This document shows positions 48,857-56,957 of a stretch of DNA of 64,000 nt, one piece after another; positions within the stretch are counted from its first letter, which is position 1, and each line of letters starts with the position of its first letter. This stretch comes from an uncultured Paraglaciecola sp. (GTDB lineage Bacteria; Pseudomonadota; Gammaproteobacteria; Enterobacterales; Alteromonadaceae). The stretch lies in contig CANMKA010000008.1 of assembly GCA_947498355.1 (NCBI GenBank), positions 62,001-126,000 on the forward strand, in the 5' to 3' direction. A model generated the notes under the pieces. It did no database searches, had not been told where the DNA came from, and saw only the letters and a program-made list of their open reading frames with translations. A program made the position numbers and the translations under genes.

Positions 48857-49927
48857 ATGACTCAGCCACACTCCTCTGCAAGTGACGAAATCGAACTCAT
48901 CATAGGCAATTCTAATTCCAACTTTTCTGGGGTGACATCTACCATGTTACAGGTAATGTCTTACCAGCAATCTTTGCTTAACTTACGCATAATGGGCAAA
49001 CATTTTGTACCCGATTCGACTTTAGTCATCAGTTTTTGGCAAACCGTAAAACTTTGTCGCAAGCCCCTAAAAAGCGGAAAGTGGCGGATATTTCACGCCC
49101 GCAGAGTCGACGAAATGATCCAAGGTGTTATCTTAAAGTATCTTTTTGGTGCCAAGATAAAGCTAGTATTTAGCTCCGCAGCCCAGCGTAAACGTTCCGC
49201 CTCAACAAAGTGGTTAACAGACAAAATGGACGCCGTCATCGCCATTAGTCAACGCTCGGCAAAATGCTTACATACACCACCTGACCTAATCAGCCCCCAT
49301 GGTATACAAATCGAGAAATATTGCCCCGCACCCAATAAACAAGCAGCTTGGCAAGCATTGGGGTTTGGCGGTCAATACGGGATTGGCATACTTGGCAGAG
49401 TTCGCAAACAAAAAGGTGTGCACCTATTTATCGAAGCCTGCATTCAAGTCTTACCCAAATACCCAGAGTTCAATGCTGTAGTAGTGGGCGCAATTTCAAC
49501 TAGTAATCAAGAATTCGTAGACGATCTTAAAGCTAAAATAGAACAAGCAGGGTTAACCGAACGCATTCACTTTACGGGTGAATTAGACTTTGCCCAGATC
49601 CCGCCAATTTTTAGCGCATTGTCTCTGGTAAGTGCGTTAAGTGACAATGAAGGATTTGGCTTAACCGCCCTCGAAGCAATGAGCTGCGAAGCCCCAGTAC
49701 TGGCCACTCAAGCAGGGGCATGGGAAGAGATTATACGCCAAGGGCAAGATGGTTATGTGGTCCCAGTTAACGATCAATCAGCGATTACGAGTAAAATGGA
49801 TTTAATGCTATCAGACATAGATCAATTACAAAAAATGGGTAAAGCTGCCAAACAAAGGGTAGAAGCGCACTACCAAGTAGAAGACGAAGCCAAGCGCTTA
49901 GTGAATTTTTTCAGAACCTTGCAGTAA
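48857..49927 (+). CDS. GT4-family glycosyltransferase
   Basis: I place the start at MTQPHSSASDEIEL. An earlier in-frame ATG would overlap kdkA and add 41 residues of poor coding look. The resulting 356-residue enzyme has the GT-B layout: an N-terminal half ending near LIPHGIQIE-type SPHGIQIEKY, the donor-binding half starting GILGRVRKQKGVHLFIEA and the EX7E signature EGFGLTALEAMSCE near 270. Next to kdkA it is a plausible LPS core sugar transferase, a role I infer from position only. The sugar cannot be told from sequence. Confidence 0.85.
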   Translation: MTQPHSSASDEIELIIGNSNSNFSGVTSTMLQVMSYQQSLLNLRIMGKHFVPDSTLVISFWQTVKLCRKPLKSGKWRIFHARRVDEMIQGVILKYLFGAKIKLVFSSAAQRKRSASTKWLTDKMDAVIAISQRSAKCLHTPPDLISPHGIQIEKYCPAPNKQAAWQALGFGGQYGIGILGRVRKQKGVHLFIEACIQVLPKYPEFNAVVVGAISTSNQEFVDDLKAKIEQAGLTERIHFTGELDFAQIPPIFSALSLVSALSDNEGFGLTALEAMSCEAPVLATQAGAWEEIIRQGQDGYVVPVNDQSAITSKMDLMLSDIDQLQKMGKAAKQRVEAHYQVEDEAKRLVNFFRTLQ

Positions 49928-49986
49928 GGCCGATATGTCTACTTAGGCGTAATTTGATTTCAAGATAGCCATACACAGGACACCCA

Positions 49987-50982
49987 ATGAACACAGCATC
50001 AAGCAAGATGAAAAAATGGTTAGCAATACTAAGCCTTTGCGTGTGTTTGGCTGCCTGCATTGACCCCAGTGATAAACCCGTATTTTCATACAAACAGGCT
50101 AACGAAATAGCCGATGCTGCTAATATCTCTGCCGACGGTCGTTTATCAGTGATTTCCAATATCGAAAACGGCATAACCGTTTGGGATCTCACGCAAAATA
50201 CGCAAAAGTATGCGTGGAATCATCAAGGCGAAGGCATCAATGTGGTCACGACCATACACATAGCCTACGACAATAGTTATGTAGTAACAGCCGATAGCAC
50301 CACCTTTACCCTATGGGATTTAACCCTAGGCGAACCAGAAGGGTTCTGGCGCATTGACGAATCGACCATACGAGACGTTGCAGTATCTAATCAAGGCCGA
50401 GGCATTTTGATTGGCCGCAGCAATGGCAAAGTCATGTTTTTTGAACCCAAAACAGGCCGAAGATTGGAATTTTTAGGGCATCAAGAGAAGGTCAACAGCT
50501 TAGATATCTCACCCAATGGCTTTTACGCCCTAAGCGGTGGCAACGACTACGTAGCATATTTATGGGACACACGCACTGGGCAAGTCGTGCACAGATTCGA
50601 ACACACCAGCCGCGTGACCAAAGTCGCATTAGACGACCAAGGGCGCTACGCGTTTACCGCAGACAGTAAACGCGATGCCAGAATTTGGGACTTAACCACA
50701 GGCCGCGAAATTAGCAATCTACATTACATGGCTAGACAAAGAATATTCACGACAGCCGTGTTCTCAGAAGATGGCAAGTACCTACTTACAGGATCACCCT
50801 CAAAACGTATCAATCGCTGGGACGTACAAAGTGGCGACGAGTTAAACGAATGGTATGTTTCGCCTCGCGAAAACAGCCAACCACCCACTGCCGTAGTATA
50901 CTCAGTAGCATTTACCGACAACCAACAAGTCATCTCTGCCAGCAGCAGCGGCTTAACCGAAAAATGGACCACCCATGAGTGA
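49987..50982 (+). CDS. WD40-repeat lipoprotein
   Basis: The 331-residue precursor has a lipoprotein signal peptide ending in the lipobox LAAC (Cys near residue 24), so it should be anchored to a membrane. The rest is a beta-propeller of WD40 type, where visible blades end in WDL, WDT or WDV (for example ITVWDLTQN, FTLWDLTLG, AYLWDTRTG, ARIWDLTTG and INRWDVQSG). Such proteins act as scaffolds, and its partner is unknown. It overlaps slyX by eight bases, a pairing I recall from other marine gammaproteobacteria. Confidence 0.88.
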   Translation: MNTASSKMKKWLAILSLCVCLAACIDPSDKPVFSYKQANEIADAANISADGRLSVISNIENGITVWDLTQNTQKYAWNHQGEGINVVTTIHIAYDNSYVVTADSTTFTLWDLTLGEPEGFWRIDESTIRDVAVSNQGRGILIGRSNGKVMFFEPKTGRRLEFLGHQEKVNSLDISPNGFYALSGGNDYVAYLWDTRTGQVVHRFEHTSRVTKVALDDQGRYAFTADSKRDARIWDLTTGREISNLHYMARQRIFTTAVFSEDGKYLLTGSPSKRINRWDVQSGDELNEWYVSPRENSQPPTAVVYSVAFTDNQQVISASSSGLTEKWTTHE

Positions 50983-51187
50983 TATACAAGACGACATCGA
51001 ACAACTTCAAATGAAAGTCGCGTTTCAAGAAGACACCATAGAAAGCTTGAACCAAGCCCTCATTCAGCAACAAAAACAAATCGACGATTTACACTTTAGC
51101 TTCAAAAAGCTGTCAGCAAAAGTCAGTGCGATAGAGCCAAGTAACATGGCCTCAGAAAAAGAAGAAACCCCGCCCCCTCATTATTGA
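50975..51187 (+). CDS. slyX: SlyX protein
   Basis: A 70-residue protein of the SlyX family. It is almost entirely coiled-coil (DIEQLQMKVAFQEDTIESLN, then the heptad continuing LIQQQKQIDDLHFSFKKL) with a Pro-rich tail ending PPPHY, the family signature. The function is unknown. Its start lies inside the end of the WD40 gene, so translation is probably coupled. A GTAG-type hairpin lies past its stop. Confidence 0.93.
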   Translation: MSDIQDDIEQLQMKVAFQEDTIESLNQALIQQQKQIDDLHFSFKKLSAKVSAIEPSNMASEKEETPPPHY

Positions 51188-51222
51188 GTGGGCTATCTCT
51201 AAAGCCTATTAGGTAGCGAACA

Positions 51223-53100
51223 CTACCAATACCAACTCACGCCCACCTGCATACTTTGTTTGTAATGCTGGGTATATTGCAAACGTAAATCAAAACTACG
51301 TGTTTGGAATAATGACGATTCACAATTAATTTTTCTTCGAGAAAAGTCGACATTTTCTGGGCTGTATACATAACCAAGTTCACAGCCAATGCGGAGCTTA
51401 TTAGAGCGAAAAATTATGCCACCACTTGGAATTAAAAAGGCTCTATTTCCTATGTTATCTGGAGATTGCAGCCGCCCATTCAAATTTGCATAGCCAATAA
51501 GGTTTTCTGATAATCGGATGGGCTTCCCATATCCCCCATCAACAAAAAACTCCAGATCCTCTGCACCGTTTATGTCAGCCAAGTTGTCCAAATAATTACG
51601 TTCTAGACCGACACGGAGCTTCCAGCTCAGATCAGTATCACTTGGTAAGCCAGTTCCTCCCGTTGGGTACGCCTCAATTTTGACTAAATCTAACTTGGCC
51701 AATTCAGTGGAACCGTTAAAATGCCTAATGCGCAACTCCCCCATGGTTAAACTCGCGTTCTCTAACATTCCTCCACCAATAGAATAGATATCATAGAAGG
51801 CAGGACGAAAGGTTAATTCAGTAAACGAATCCACCCCTTTGACTTCACCTAAATCAATCCTAAGTAATGAGCCTTTATGACCTTGATGAGGTAAAAATTG
51901 GGGCTGGTAAACCTTGAGGTTACTCGCATTCTCAGCAACTTTTGAGGCCCTCGCTGGCAATCGAATTCTCTTAAGTTGCAACTGCCGCTTAAATCGATTC
52001 AAATTTTGATATTGATTTGAGTTTTTAGATGTTTGGTTAAGGACAAATTGAGTATGTTCAATCGCGACTTCGAGAATATCCATCTGTTCTTGAAGTGAAA
52101 AGGCAGAAGAATATTCAACCTCAAGAGAGGTTGTTATTTTTTTTACCGTTTCTTGTAATTCAACACTCAAGTCAAAAAATCGTTTTCGTAACCGAGTTTG
52201 CTTCGAAGGTAAATACTCTATTTCTCCGATAAAGGGCTTACCATTGATTGATCTGTCGACAGCACTTTGAAAAACACTAATAGGCAAAACAAACGGATGG
52301 CGCGAGTCAATCAAGTCCTCATCTAGCACTAACTCAATCGTCTTGGCTAGGTGGTATGCGCAGTTCCTATTAGTAAAGTAATAGATATACTCGCTGCGCA
52401 TTAATTCCCAAGCATGAAATGCCAAAAGTTTTGTCTGATACTTGCTCAAATTCAATGGATATCGCCACAAATCTCTAAATTCCAGCTCGGTATAATTAAG
52501 ATTGTGTCGGTAAAAATAATTAGACGTGTAATTAGCCGCATAGCCCCCAAACAGACCTTTCAAAATGTACATAACCTTATTTTCTCTATCTGGCACGATT
52601 GCACCAAAATTAAGGCTATTTTCTAAAAGTTGTGTAGGGTTATTGGGTGAATCAAATTTTAATAATAGGTGACCGTAAAAAGACGCGGGGTTTCCCAAGA
52701 AACCATCGGCATAAACCAGACTAATGCCAAAATCTTTGCTACCAATCCACTTATAAACCTCCTCGCATTCGCCGTCACCAATAGGCTTTATTAATTGGTG
52801 CTCTGCAAGAAACATCACCCTTGCTGGATATCGGCAACGAAAAGAAATACCTTGCTCATCGAGTTGATTACTTTTAGAAGCCTCAACCGTAAGCAGTAGC
52901 TCACTTAATAAAAAGTCTTTTTGCTCTGGAGAACTTAAGTAAAAATCAGAGCTTTCAATTTCAACAGAACCATTATTGAAATGTAATAATTTTTGCCAAA
53001 CTCTGTCGTTAGACAACTGCCTTTGAATGTTTGCATCTGCGGATACTGAAACTAATACAGCCAGTAGGGTAAAGAAAAGTTTTATCATTGTGATGTACAT
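51223..53100 (-). CDS. DUF4105 family periplasmic/outer-membrane protein
   Basis: The 625-residue precursor has a signal peptide (MIKLFFTLLAVLVSVSADA after an optional four-residue extension). The mature N-terminal part is the Lnb/DUF4105 papain-like region, with VYADGFLGNPASFYGHLLLK near 150-170 (a His in the GHLLL strand) and NRNCAYHLAKTIEL near 245, a Cys-His pair of the type seen in such domains. The C-terminal 250 residues form beta strands ending in VGVSWYW, like an outer-membrane barrel. It is preceded by a gene of the DUF3015 family on the same strand, as in many relatives, but no clear ribosome-binding site precedes either possible start. Confidence 0.85.
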   Translation of the reverse strand: MYITMIKLFFTLLAVLVSVSADANIQRQLSNDRVWQKLLHFNNGSVEIESSDFYLSSPEQKDFLLSELLLTVEASKSNQLDEQGISFRCRYPARVMFLAEHQLIKPIGDGECEEVYKWIGSKDFGISLVYADGFLGNPASFYGHLLLKFDSPNNPTQLLENSLNFGAIVPDRENKVMYILKGLFGGYAANYTSNYFYRHNLNYTELEFRDLWRYPLNLSKYQTKLLAFHAWELMRSEYIYYFTNRNCAYHLAKTIELVLDEDLIDSRHPFVLPISVFQSAVDRSINGKPFIGEIEYLPSKQTRLRKRFFDLSVELQETVKKITTSLEVEYSSAFSLQEQMDILEVAIEHTQFVLNQTSKNSNQYQNLNRFKRQLQLKRIRLPARASKVAENASNLKVYQPQFLPHQGHKGSLLRIDLGEVKGVDSFTELTFRPAFYDIYSIGGGMLENASLTMGELRIRHFNGSTELAKLDLVKIEAYPTGGTGLPSDTDLSWKLRVGLERNYLDNLADINGAEDLEFFVDGGYGKPIRLSENLIGYANLNGRLQSPDNIGNRAFLIPSGGIIFRSNKLRIGCELGYVYSPENVDFSRRKINCESSLFQTRSFDLRLQYTQHYKQSMQVGVSWYW

Positions 53101-53105
53101 AAATA

Positions 53106-53127
53106 AATGGGCCTAACAAGGCCCATT
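53106..53127. terminator. Strong 9-base hairpin between the DUF3015 and DUF4105 genes
   Basis: AATGGGCCT at 53106-53114 and AGGCCCATT at 53119-53127 pair perfectly with loop AACA. On the minus strand it follows the stop of the DUF3015 reading frame by about 20 bases and ends six bases before the DUF4105 ATG. After the hairpin there is only ATTTATTT, so it may be an attenuating or translation-blocking structure rather than a full terminator. Confidence 0.55.
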
Positions 53128-53147
53128 AAGTGCGAGGAAAAAATAAT

Positions 53148-53612
53148 TTAGCTTTTTGCGCAGCTTGCGTCGGCAATGTTAAATAAAGATTCTGCTTTTA
53201 CTACTTTAGACTGGGTAGCAAACGTTTCTGAGGCCATATTTTCTGCTAATTGATTTCTGATACTAGCTGACTGATTTGCATCACAAGCCATTAGAGAAGC
53301 CATAGCAGTAAAGTGCTTACCATTTCCAGTTACGATTTCTTCTTCAAGAGCATTATATGTTTCATTTATGAACTGAGCAGCGACAGCACGAGAACCTGCA
53401 CAAGAGTCTTCAGATGCAGAGGCTGAAGTAACAGCAGTAGTACCTAAATCTCAAATAATGTTTGAAATTGCAGATGCTATTCCGTGATCTGGGAATATCA
53501 TGGCGCCAATTCCACATTCTTGCCATGGATTTAATTTCTTTTCAGCGTGTACGCTAGTTACAGTACTGGCGCAAAGAGCAGCAACGGCTACGGTTTGTAA
53601 CATTTTTTTCAT
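53148..53612 (-). pseudogene. DUF3015 family exported protein, broken by in-frame TGA
   Basis: The frame runs from ATG at 53612 to TAA at 53148 and would encode 154 residues with one TGA at codon 54 (53453-53451). Before the stop comes a signal peptide (MKKMLQTVAVAALCASTVTS, then VHA) and NPWQECGIGAMIFPDHGIAS. After it, in the same frame, come DLGTTAVTSASASEDSCAGS and the rest of the DUF3015 domain to ADASCAKS. In the family the interrupted codon is, as I recall, a Trp (IIWDLGTT), so one base change TGG to TGA explains it. Both sides remain intact, which means a recent mutation, read-through or a sequence error. The gene is linked to DUF4105. Confidence 0.88.
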
Positions 53613-53736
53613 TAAACTTTCCTTTTAATAAGTACTATCCTCGCGGTCTAGATATTAACACGCCATAAAAAAATAAACATACTTAATACTCTCTGGCATT
53701 GCGTAGACATTTCAAAATTTGAATTGAATAAGCTTA

Positions 53737-54063
53737 CTATTGAGCTAATCGAATCGTTTTGACGTCCTCACCATCTAACCATCGAGTGCAACTTCCTGCT
53801 CCTTCCACAATCACAGCTTTACCCGTCATAAAGGCTGATAAAACCATATTGAACTGGGACTTACCAAAAACAGACTGTTCGTCTTTTATCATCCAATAAG
53901 AAAACTTAGCGCAGCTGGGTCTACCGCCATGCGTCCCCTCCAAAACAAACCAGTGAAGCCCATCATCTCTTACCCGAATATCTAAAACTTTCCCTGCTTG
54001 AGAGCCAGACAAGGTTGGAGTAGAAATTAAAACCGCCACAACAAAAAAGACAAATTTACGCAT
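53737..54063 (-). CDS. Small exported protein, two-Cys array family, member 1
   Basis: The 108-residue precursor has a signal peptide of about 19 residues (MRKFVFFVVAVLISTPTLSG). The body follows the array plan: AGKVLDIRVRDDGLHWFVLE as first strands, the mid Cys in RPSCAKFSY near 50, the helix FNMVLSAFMTGK near 72-83, the second Cys in AGSCTRWL near 92 and a final strand VKTIRLAQ. GAGG ahead of the ATG serves as ribosome-binding site. The function is unknown. Two cysteines and export suggest a disulfide in the periplasm or outside. Confidence 0.82.
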   Translation of the reverse strand: MRKFVFFVVAVLISTPTLSGSQAGKVLDIRVRDDGLHWFVLEGTHGGRPSCAKFSYWMIKDEQSVFGKSQFNMVLSAFMTGKAVIVEGAGSCTRWLDGEDVKTIRLAQ

Positions 54064-54252
54064 TTATTCCCTCACATCAAAAAATTACATATTCAATTTT
54101 GGCCTACAACCATTAAATTTTTGAACAGCTATCCGGTAACCTTACCGCTGAGTCCTTATGTAAACACCTTAAAACAAGATAAGCCGAACATAGATCGAAT
54201 TAAACTTGATAGATACCCGATTCACGCAGTCCCTGTTAAGCGTGAATATGGT

Positions 54253-54615
54253 TTAATAGTTGACATATCTGACAAATACATCGGTAAAAGGAGCAAATTC
54301 AGTACAGCTTGAAGGAACAGCGTCTCCATCGAAGTGCACCCTTGATATATTTTCGCCCGTTGCTCTCGCTGATAAAAACATAGAAAATACGGCTTTGCAT
54401 GTTTCTGGATTCATTACCCTGCCCTGTGCGCCAGAGACTGACCAAGGTTCATTAGGATTACAAAAAAAGATGGGTCCGTTCATCGAACTCAGCTTTACCA
54501 TCAACTTGTCATTACCATGGTATGCAACAGTCTCAACCGTTCCGCTACATACTAAAGTCCCAGCTAATAAGCTGGTTGAAAATAGCAACATACAAGCCCC
54601 TAACAATTTTTTCAC
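54253..54615 (-). CDS. Small exported protein, two-Cys array family, member 2
   Basis: The 120-residue precursor starts with GTG eight bases after AGGAG. The signal peptide MKKLLGACMLLFSTSLLAG is followed by TLVCSGTVETVAYHGNDKLM, then the mid Cys in FFCNPNEPW, the region ETCKAVFSMFLSARATGENI, the late Cys in PSSCTEFAP and the final strand VFVRYVNY. Two extra Cys (the first in LVCSG, one in ETCK) make four in the mature protein, unlike most array members. A reading frame on the other strand covers the same bases but lacks a ribosome-binding site and signal peptide. Confidence 0.8.
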   Translation of the reverse strand: MKKLLGACMLLFSTSLLAGTLVCSGTVETVAYHGNDKLMVKLSSMNGPIFFCNPNEPWSVSGAQGRVMNPETCKAVFSMFLSARATGENISRVHFDGDAVPSSCTEFAPFTDVFVRYVNY

Positions 54616-54697
54616 TTGACTACTCCTTTATAAAAAATGATACTTCCCCCTAAATAAGAGCCACATTTTATTACCTTTAATCCTATAAAGGAAGCAA

Positions 54698-55054
54698 ATA
54701 AAAAGTATTAAAACAATACTACCGTTAGCATTCTTGTCCATACTCCCTAGCCTTGTAAGTGCAGCCGGGTCTTCATCTGGTTGGGGCACAATAAGTGAAT
54801 TTTACGTTAGTGGTAATGGAGCTGTTATTCGCATTAGGTTTTCTGAAGAAATCATAAACCCAGGTGAATGTGGTGCTGGAGAATTTTATATGAAAGAACT
54901 GGACGACTCTGCAGGCAGTAATAGATTTTACTCCGCGATGTTGGCTGCTTATTCATCCAAGAAACAAGTTCAGTTTTGGGTTTTAGGGTGCACGGATATT
55001 GCGTGGTGGGGTAATACCCGACCTGTAATTCATGAAGTATCAATAAGAGACTAG
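54698..55054 (+). CDS. Small exported protein, array family member 3, with ATA in start position
   Basis: The frame gives a full signal peptide only if translation begins at ATA: after that codon comes KSIKTILPLAFLSILPSLVS, then AAGSSSGWGTISEFYVSGNG. A good ribosome-binding site (AAAGGA) lies five bases before the ATA, at the place where an ATG would be expected. The alternative TTG at 54734 cuts off half the signal peptide and has no such site. The body is otherwise normal: mid Cys in GECGAGEFY, helix RFYSAMLAAYSSKK, late Cys in LGCTDIAWW and final strand VIHEVSIRD. It is either a rare ATA-started gene or a gene silenced by ATG to ATA. Confidence 0.7.
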   Translation: MKSIKTILPLAFLSILPSLVSAAGSSSGWGTISEFYVSGNGAVIRIRFSEEIINPGECGAGEFYMKELDDSAGSNRFYSAMLAAYSSKKQVQFWVLGCTDIAWWGNTRPVIHEVSIRD

Positions 55055-55064
55055 AAAAACAAAG

Positions 55065-55181
55065 TTTGAACCGTCGCCAGAGGTATCAGACAAAGCGACG
55101 CCAAGCATGCTGCTATCTGCTCAGGCGTCAAATAAACAAGTTATTTTGATAGAATCAGGCTGTTTCGAGAGCTTCCCGTGA
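55065..55181 (+). pseudogene. Fragment: C-terminal part of an array-family gene
   Basis: A 38-codon open stretch without a start reads FEPSPEVSDKATPSMLLSAQ, then ASNKQVILIESGCFESFP and a stop. This fits the helix-plus-second-Cys end of the array family (LLSAQASNK... GC). It follows the end of member 3 by ten bases. No N-terminal half is visible. A second fragment at 57913 shares the wording NKQVIL at both protein and DNA level. Confidence 0.65.
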
Positions 55182-55271
55182 TTTACAGATCTACTAGTTA
55201 AAAACTAGCAATTTGAGTTGTCAGGTATATTTACCTCTGGCTAAAACAGACCTTTATCATTAATTGAGTGC

Positions 55272-55592
55272 CTACCTATTTTGAATCCAATTCATTACAG
55301 GAAGCCCACCAGTACCACATTTTTTTTCATCAATGTTAAACCGAACCTCACTCTGCGTAGCCTTGGCTTAGAGAGCGATTGAAGCTGCTAGGTTTTTACT
55401 TTCAGAGTTGCTCGTTGAGTCCCAATTAGCTCCGGCCCATTTACCGGGACATCCATTAGGGTTAGGATTTAATTCCGTGCGGATGTAGAGGTCCCCATGA
55501 ACACTGACTGACACCTCCACCACTTTAGATTCATACCATATAGCATTAACGCTAGTGGAAATGAAAAACATTAATGGCAAATATAACTTCAT
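55272..55592 (-). pseudogene. Array-family member 4, interrupted by in-frame TAA
   Basis: The frame has an ATG behind AAAAAGGAG, a signal peptide (MKLYLPLMFFISTSVNAI) and a normal first half (YESKVVEVSVSVHGDLYIRT, mid Cys in NPNGCPGKW, then NLAASIAL). A TAA at 55370-55368 then interrupts it. Reading on in the same frame gives AKATQSEVRFNIDEKKCGTG, GLPVMNWIQNR and a stop at 55272, which is precisely the missing helix end, second Cys and last strand. With one codon changed, the gene would be 106 residues, the family length. A single substitution is the simplest cause. Confidence 0.85.
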
Positions 55593-55811
55593 AACGACTC
55601 CTTTTTATTAACGTAACGATAAAATTAACTCAAACGATTACGTGAAGCGATGTGAAAATACACACATTCACACCACGACCAAAACCACAAAAAACACTCT
55701 TCTTACCCAAGCTTACGCTTTAAATGTTGTTGGTCACGCTAGTATCGGCAAGTACAAAACGCTAGCATGGCCATCACTTAAGAGAAAAATTTGGTTATTA
55801 AACACGCTATC

Positions 55812-55871
55812 ATGAAATTTAACCTATGGACTATTGTAGTTGCTTTGATACTTTCAGTCTGTAAACGATGA
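55812..55871 (+). pseudogene. Isolated signal-peptide remnant
   Basis: The 19-codon frame MKFNLWTIVVALILSVCKR has the look of an N-terminal signal peptide with no body behind it. It precedes member 5 by 62 bases on the same strand and starts with MKF like that gene, so it could be the leftover of a duplicated array member. The frame alone is too short to prove this. Confidence 0.4.
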
Positions 55872-55933
55872 TAAAATTGTGGGTGTATCTTTGTTAACGA
55901 TTTAACCTAGCTGTGATTAAAAAGGAGAGTACT

Positions 55934-56275
55934 TTGAAATTTAGTTTTTTGGGCTTAGTAATACTTTCAGCAGTATCGATGACTGGACATGGGGCTGGAG
56001 CCAGTAAAGAAGTTACGATACAGCAATTGCACCCCATATCTAAGAGTAGGGCTGACACAGCTGGCAAAGCAATAACACGCGTTTATGTTAACTCTGTAAC
56101 TTGGGGAAACACAACATGTCGAGCAGATGCCATAGATATAGATGGAGAGGATAAACACATAATGTCTATATTATTGTCATCATGGATAGCAGGCAAAAAG
56201 ATCACCGTCAATGTAGATGATTCAGCAAAGTTACTGGGTTCAGTTTGTAAGGTAATGTCACTAAACGTAAAATAA
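55934..56275 (+). CDS. Small exported protein, two-Cys array family, member 5
   Basis: I start this gene at TTG, six bases after AAGGAG, rather than at an upstream GTG that precedes the ribosome-binding site. That gives 113 residues with a signal peptide MKFSFLGLVILSAVSMTGHG. The body has a longer first part (SKEVTIQQLHPISKSRADTA), the strand AITRVYVNSVTWGN, the mid Cys in TTCRADAID, the helix HIMSILLSSWIAGKK, the strand ITVNVDDSAKL and the second Cys in SVCKVMSLNVK. The layout is as in the other members. Confidence 0.8.
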   Translation: MKFSFLGLVILSAVSMTGHGAGASKEVTIQQLHPISKSRADTAGKAITRVYVNSVTWGNTTCRADAIDIDGEDKHIMSILLSSWIAGKKITVNVDDSAKLLGSVCKVMSLNVK

Positions 56276-56290
56276 ATCAATTTTTTACGG

Positions 56291-56368
56291 CCCATGAACT
56301 ACTGCAGTGGGTCTCTTGATGTGGTAGGTCTTGAAGGCCTTTTTTACCTGAAATGCCATAAAAATTAA
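56291..56368 (+). pseudogene. Fragment: C-terminal end related to the frameshifted array gene
   Basis: The frame PMNYCSGSLDVVGLEGLFYL followed by KCHKN and a stop matches the last part of the decayed gene at 58557-58869 (QNYCAGPVDVVSIEGVFF) at both protein and DNA level. It has no start and no first half, and begins about 16 bases past the stop of member 5. It represents a second copy of that sub-family of which only the tail survives. Confidence 0.65.
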
Positions 56369-56563
56369 TGAGCCACCAAACAAATTCGCAATGATATAGC
56401 CAACTCCATAATGATTTTTCTATTGCTTGATTGGGGTAAATAGCTACTTTAGTTTTGACACATTTAATAGCAGTTAACATTAAAATTTATGGCTCGTAAT
56501 CACTTTCAGGTTTGTCCAAATAGGAAATATGGGCAGTATCGATTATTGACTAAAAGAGCAAAG

Positions 56564-56878
56564 CTATTTTTGAATCGATACTGCCTTTAAATGCATTTGT
56601 TGCCCTATGCACCCGTCAACATAGAGCCTCACTTTAGAGTTTGTATGAAAAGCCGAAAGTAGGATTGATAAATTTTCTCTGAATAACAGATGAGAATTAG
56701 GCATTCTTGCGACACCACTTATACAACCTTCAGCGATAAAGTTTTCATTCGTAAAAATATAAACGCCTTCCCCAGACCAACCCATGTTTATCTTTTTAAT
56801 CGTTTGTATATTTAACTCAGTTCCTGCATTTGCAGAAGAGCAGGCTAAAAGCATTGTAATTAAAAGTAGCTTTTTCAT
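56564..56878 (-). CDS. Small exported protein, two-Cys array family, member 6
   Basis: The 104-residue precursor has a signal peptide (MKKLLLITMLLACSSANAG) and the full array plan: strands TELNIQTIKKINMGWSGEGV and YIFTNENF, the mid Cys in AEGCISGVA near 51, the helix ENLSILLSAFHTNSK near 68-82, the strand VRLYVDGC with the second Cys near 90, and the last strand LKAVSIQK. The ATG has only a weak GGGGAA box. It is the first of three same-strand genes reading toward lower coordinates. Confidence 0.82.
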   Translation of the reverse strand: MKKLLLITMLLACSSANAGTELNIQTIKKINMGWSGEGVYIFTNENFIAEGCISGVARMPNSHLLFRENLSILLSAFHTNSKVRLYVDGCIGQQMHLKAVSIQK

Positions 56879-56957
56879 GTTGAGTCCATTCCCCTTAAAA
56901 CAAAATTTTTGGTGCCACTAACACCATTAGTATTCGTACTGTGTTAGGAAATTATAT

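Noticed and set aside
53148..53612. Selenocysteine reading of the TGA in the DUF3015 frame
   Set aside because: The family is recalled to have Trp here, no selenoprotein pattern is known for it, and no selenocysteine-insertion hairpin was evident just past the codon. A nonsense change or sequence error is simpler.
54121..54312. 63-codon frame between array members 1 and 2
   Set aside because: No signal peptide, no Cys pair, overlaps member 2 and has no ribosome-binding site.
54260..54619. 119-codon frame opposite array member 2
   Set aside because: It lacks a signal peptide and ribosome-binding site, whereas the minus-strand frame has both and the family plan.
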